From the NCBI GenBank assembly GCA_007119405.1, contig SKPT01000387.1:1-5180 (forward strand): 5,180 bases of DNA. The letters run 5' to 3'. Position numbers and translations under genes: made by a program. Origin of the DNA: Phycisphaeraceae bacterium (lineage in GTDB: Bacteria > Planctomycetota > Phycisphaerae > Phycisphaerales > Phycisphaeraceae). Each line of letters opens with the position of its first letter. Positions within the stretch are counted from its first letter, which is position 1. This document shows positions 4,754 to 5,180 of this stretch, in pieces. The notes beneath the pieces are model-generated. The model saw nothing but the letters and a program-made list of their open reading frames with translations. It was not told the DNA's origin and did no database searches.

Positions 4754-5086
4754 GTGGCCGGCAACGAGTCGGCATTGACGTTTAGGAGGCTGGTACCGCG
4801 CTTCGTCTGGCCGCAAGCGATGGATCGCCTCCGCCACAGCAAGGCAGCCTTCACCGCCGAGGTCGCACTCGGCCACGCGGTGCTCGTGAGGACGACCCGC
4901 AAGGGCGCTGCCGCATTAGGCAGCCTCGCCAGCACCGCACCCGCCGGGATCGGCGCCAGCTCGAAGCCGCTACCCGTTGCCCCGCTTGAACCCAGCCGCG
5001 AATGGATCGCCACCGACCCGCTCGAGGTGGCGTTTCGACGCGCCCGCGCCGAGGCCAAGGCCCGCGCCGAGCAGGAGGCCGCATGA
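4754..5086 (+). CDS. 110-residue protein of unknown function
   Basis: I do not recognise this protein. It starts at GTG 4754, 2 bases after the preceding stop, with GAGG (4740-4743) upstream at a rather long 10 bases. TTG 4775 and ATG 4820 are alternative starts. The first half looks folded (FRRLVPRFVWPQAMDRLRH, then AEVALGHAVLVRTTRKG), a Pro/Ala/Ser-rich linker follows, and the last part, WIATDPLEVAFRRARAEAK, is a charged helix with coiled-coil character. There is no signal peptide or clear membrane segment, so it is probably cytoplasmic. Its stop shares ATGA with the next gene, placing it in the same operon. A role in replication control or as accessory cargo cannot be decided. Confidence 0.65.
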   Translation: MAGNESALTFRRLVPRFVWPQAMDRLRHSKAAFTAEVALGHAVLVRTTRKGAAALGSLASTAPAGIGASSKPLPVAPLEPSREWIATDPLEVAFRRARAEAKARAEQEAA

Positions 5087-5180
5087 ACGGGCCCGGCCTC
5101 ACCATCCGCCAGCTGGCCGACGTCCTCGGCCTCGAGGTCGACTACGTCCGCCGCCTCTGCGACCGTGACATCATCCGCAC
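5083..5180 (+). CDS. second helix-turn-helix protein, N-terminal part (cut by window end)
   Basis: The first 32 residues are visible and contain a helix-turn-helix of the excisionase/MerR-like kind: LTIRQLADVLGLEVDYVRRL followed by CDRDIIR. AGGAGG (5073-5078) lies 4 bases before ATG 5083, and ATGA overlaps the preceding stop. It could be a second small AlpA/Xis-like protein, or the N-terminal helix-turn-helix of a longer protein. The rest is outside the window. Confidence 0.7.
   Translation, partial: MNGPGLTIRQLADVLGLEVDYVRRLCDRDIIR

Larger units (their letters stand above)
77..5180. mobile_element. left part of a tRNA-Arg-integrated element with its own replication module (satellite or integrative-plasmid type)
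   Basis: The left boundary is the tRNA-Arg 3' fragment; the right boundary lies outside the window. The contents are a winged-helix regulator, an excisionase-like protein, a zinc-ribbon-like protein, a CHC2/TOPRIM primase, an AAA+/SF3-like ATPase, small basic and unknown proteins, and a second helix-turn-helix protein. All run rightward from the att site and most overlap by 4 bases. A regulator followed by an AlpA/Xis-like protein, primase and helicase is the order known from phage satellites and from integrative elements that replicate after excision. Neither phage structural genes nor transfer genes are seen, so satellite, integrative plasmid and prophage fragment remain open. The integrase is expected near the right end. 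Confidence 0.75.

Overview
The window reads as the left end of an integrated mobile element in a high-GC bacterium, most likely an actinobacterium. The base composition, the G/C-ended codons, the GTG starts and the 3' part of a tRNA-Arg(ACG) all fit; the genus cannot be told. At the left edge (77-121, minus strand) lies only the 3' part of a tRNA-Arg: anticodon loop, T arm, acceptor strand and CCA. It stops exactly at the 5' edge of the anticodon loop and is followed on the minus strand by what looks like the tRNA's own terminator (52-70). This is the usual scar of an element that a tyrosine recombinase inserted into a tRNA gene. The host chromosome would be on the left, the element on the right, and the restored tRNA at the unseen right end.

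Inside the element, the first gene (195-854) encodes a winged-helix DNA-binding protein, probably the element's regulator. It is preceded by an inverted pair of GTGGGACG motifs. About 300 bp without a convincing gene (855-1158) follow, rich in dyads and weak promoter-like boxes. Then comes a tightly coupled set of genes on the plus strand: an excisionase/AlpA-like helix-turn-helix protein (1159-1377), a small four-cysteine zinc-ribbon-like protein (1374-1619), a CHC2 zinc finger plus TOPRIM primase (1616-2599), an AAA+/SF3-like replicative ATPase with a winged helix and a long tail (2596-4605), a 49-residue basic protein (4602-4751), an unknown 110-residue protein (4754-5086), and the start of a second helix-turn-helix protein (5083 onward, cut by the window). 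Five of the six junctions in this run are 4-base ATGA overlaps and the other is a 2-base gap, so this is one operon. The chain itself supports two small genes that would otherwise be doubtful.

Together the primase, the helicase-like ATPase and the small DNA-binding proteins form an autonomous replication module, as in phage satellites (P4, SaPI and PICI type) or integrative plasmids. The most striking non-coding signal is inside the helicase gene. Twelve copies of GGCGAG/CTCGCC lie within about 200 bp (4113-4310), in three 9-bp-phased triplets, framed by perfect inverted repeats of 11 and 12 bp. The same DNA word is read in different strands and codon registers, giving unrelated peptide tracts, which suggests selection on the DNA. 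I propose it as the element's replication origin (iterons). No integrase, capsid, transfer or defence gene is visible in this window; cargo and integrase, if present, lie to the right.
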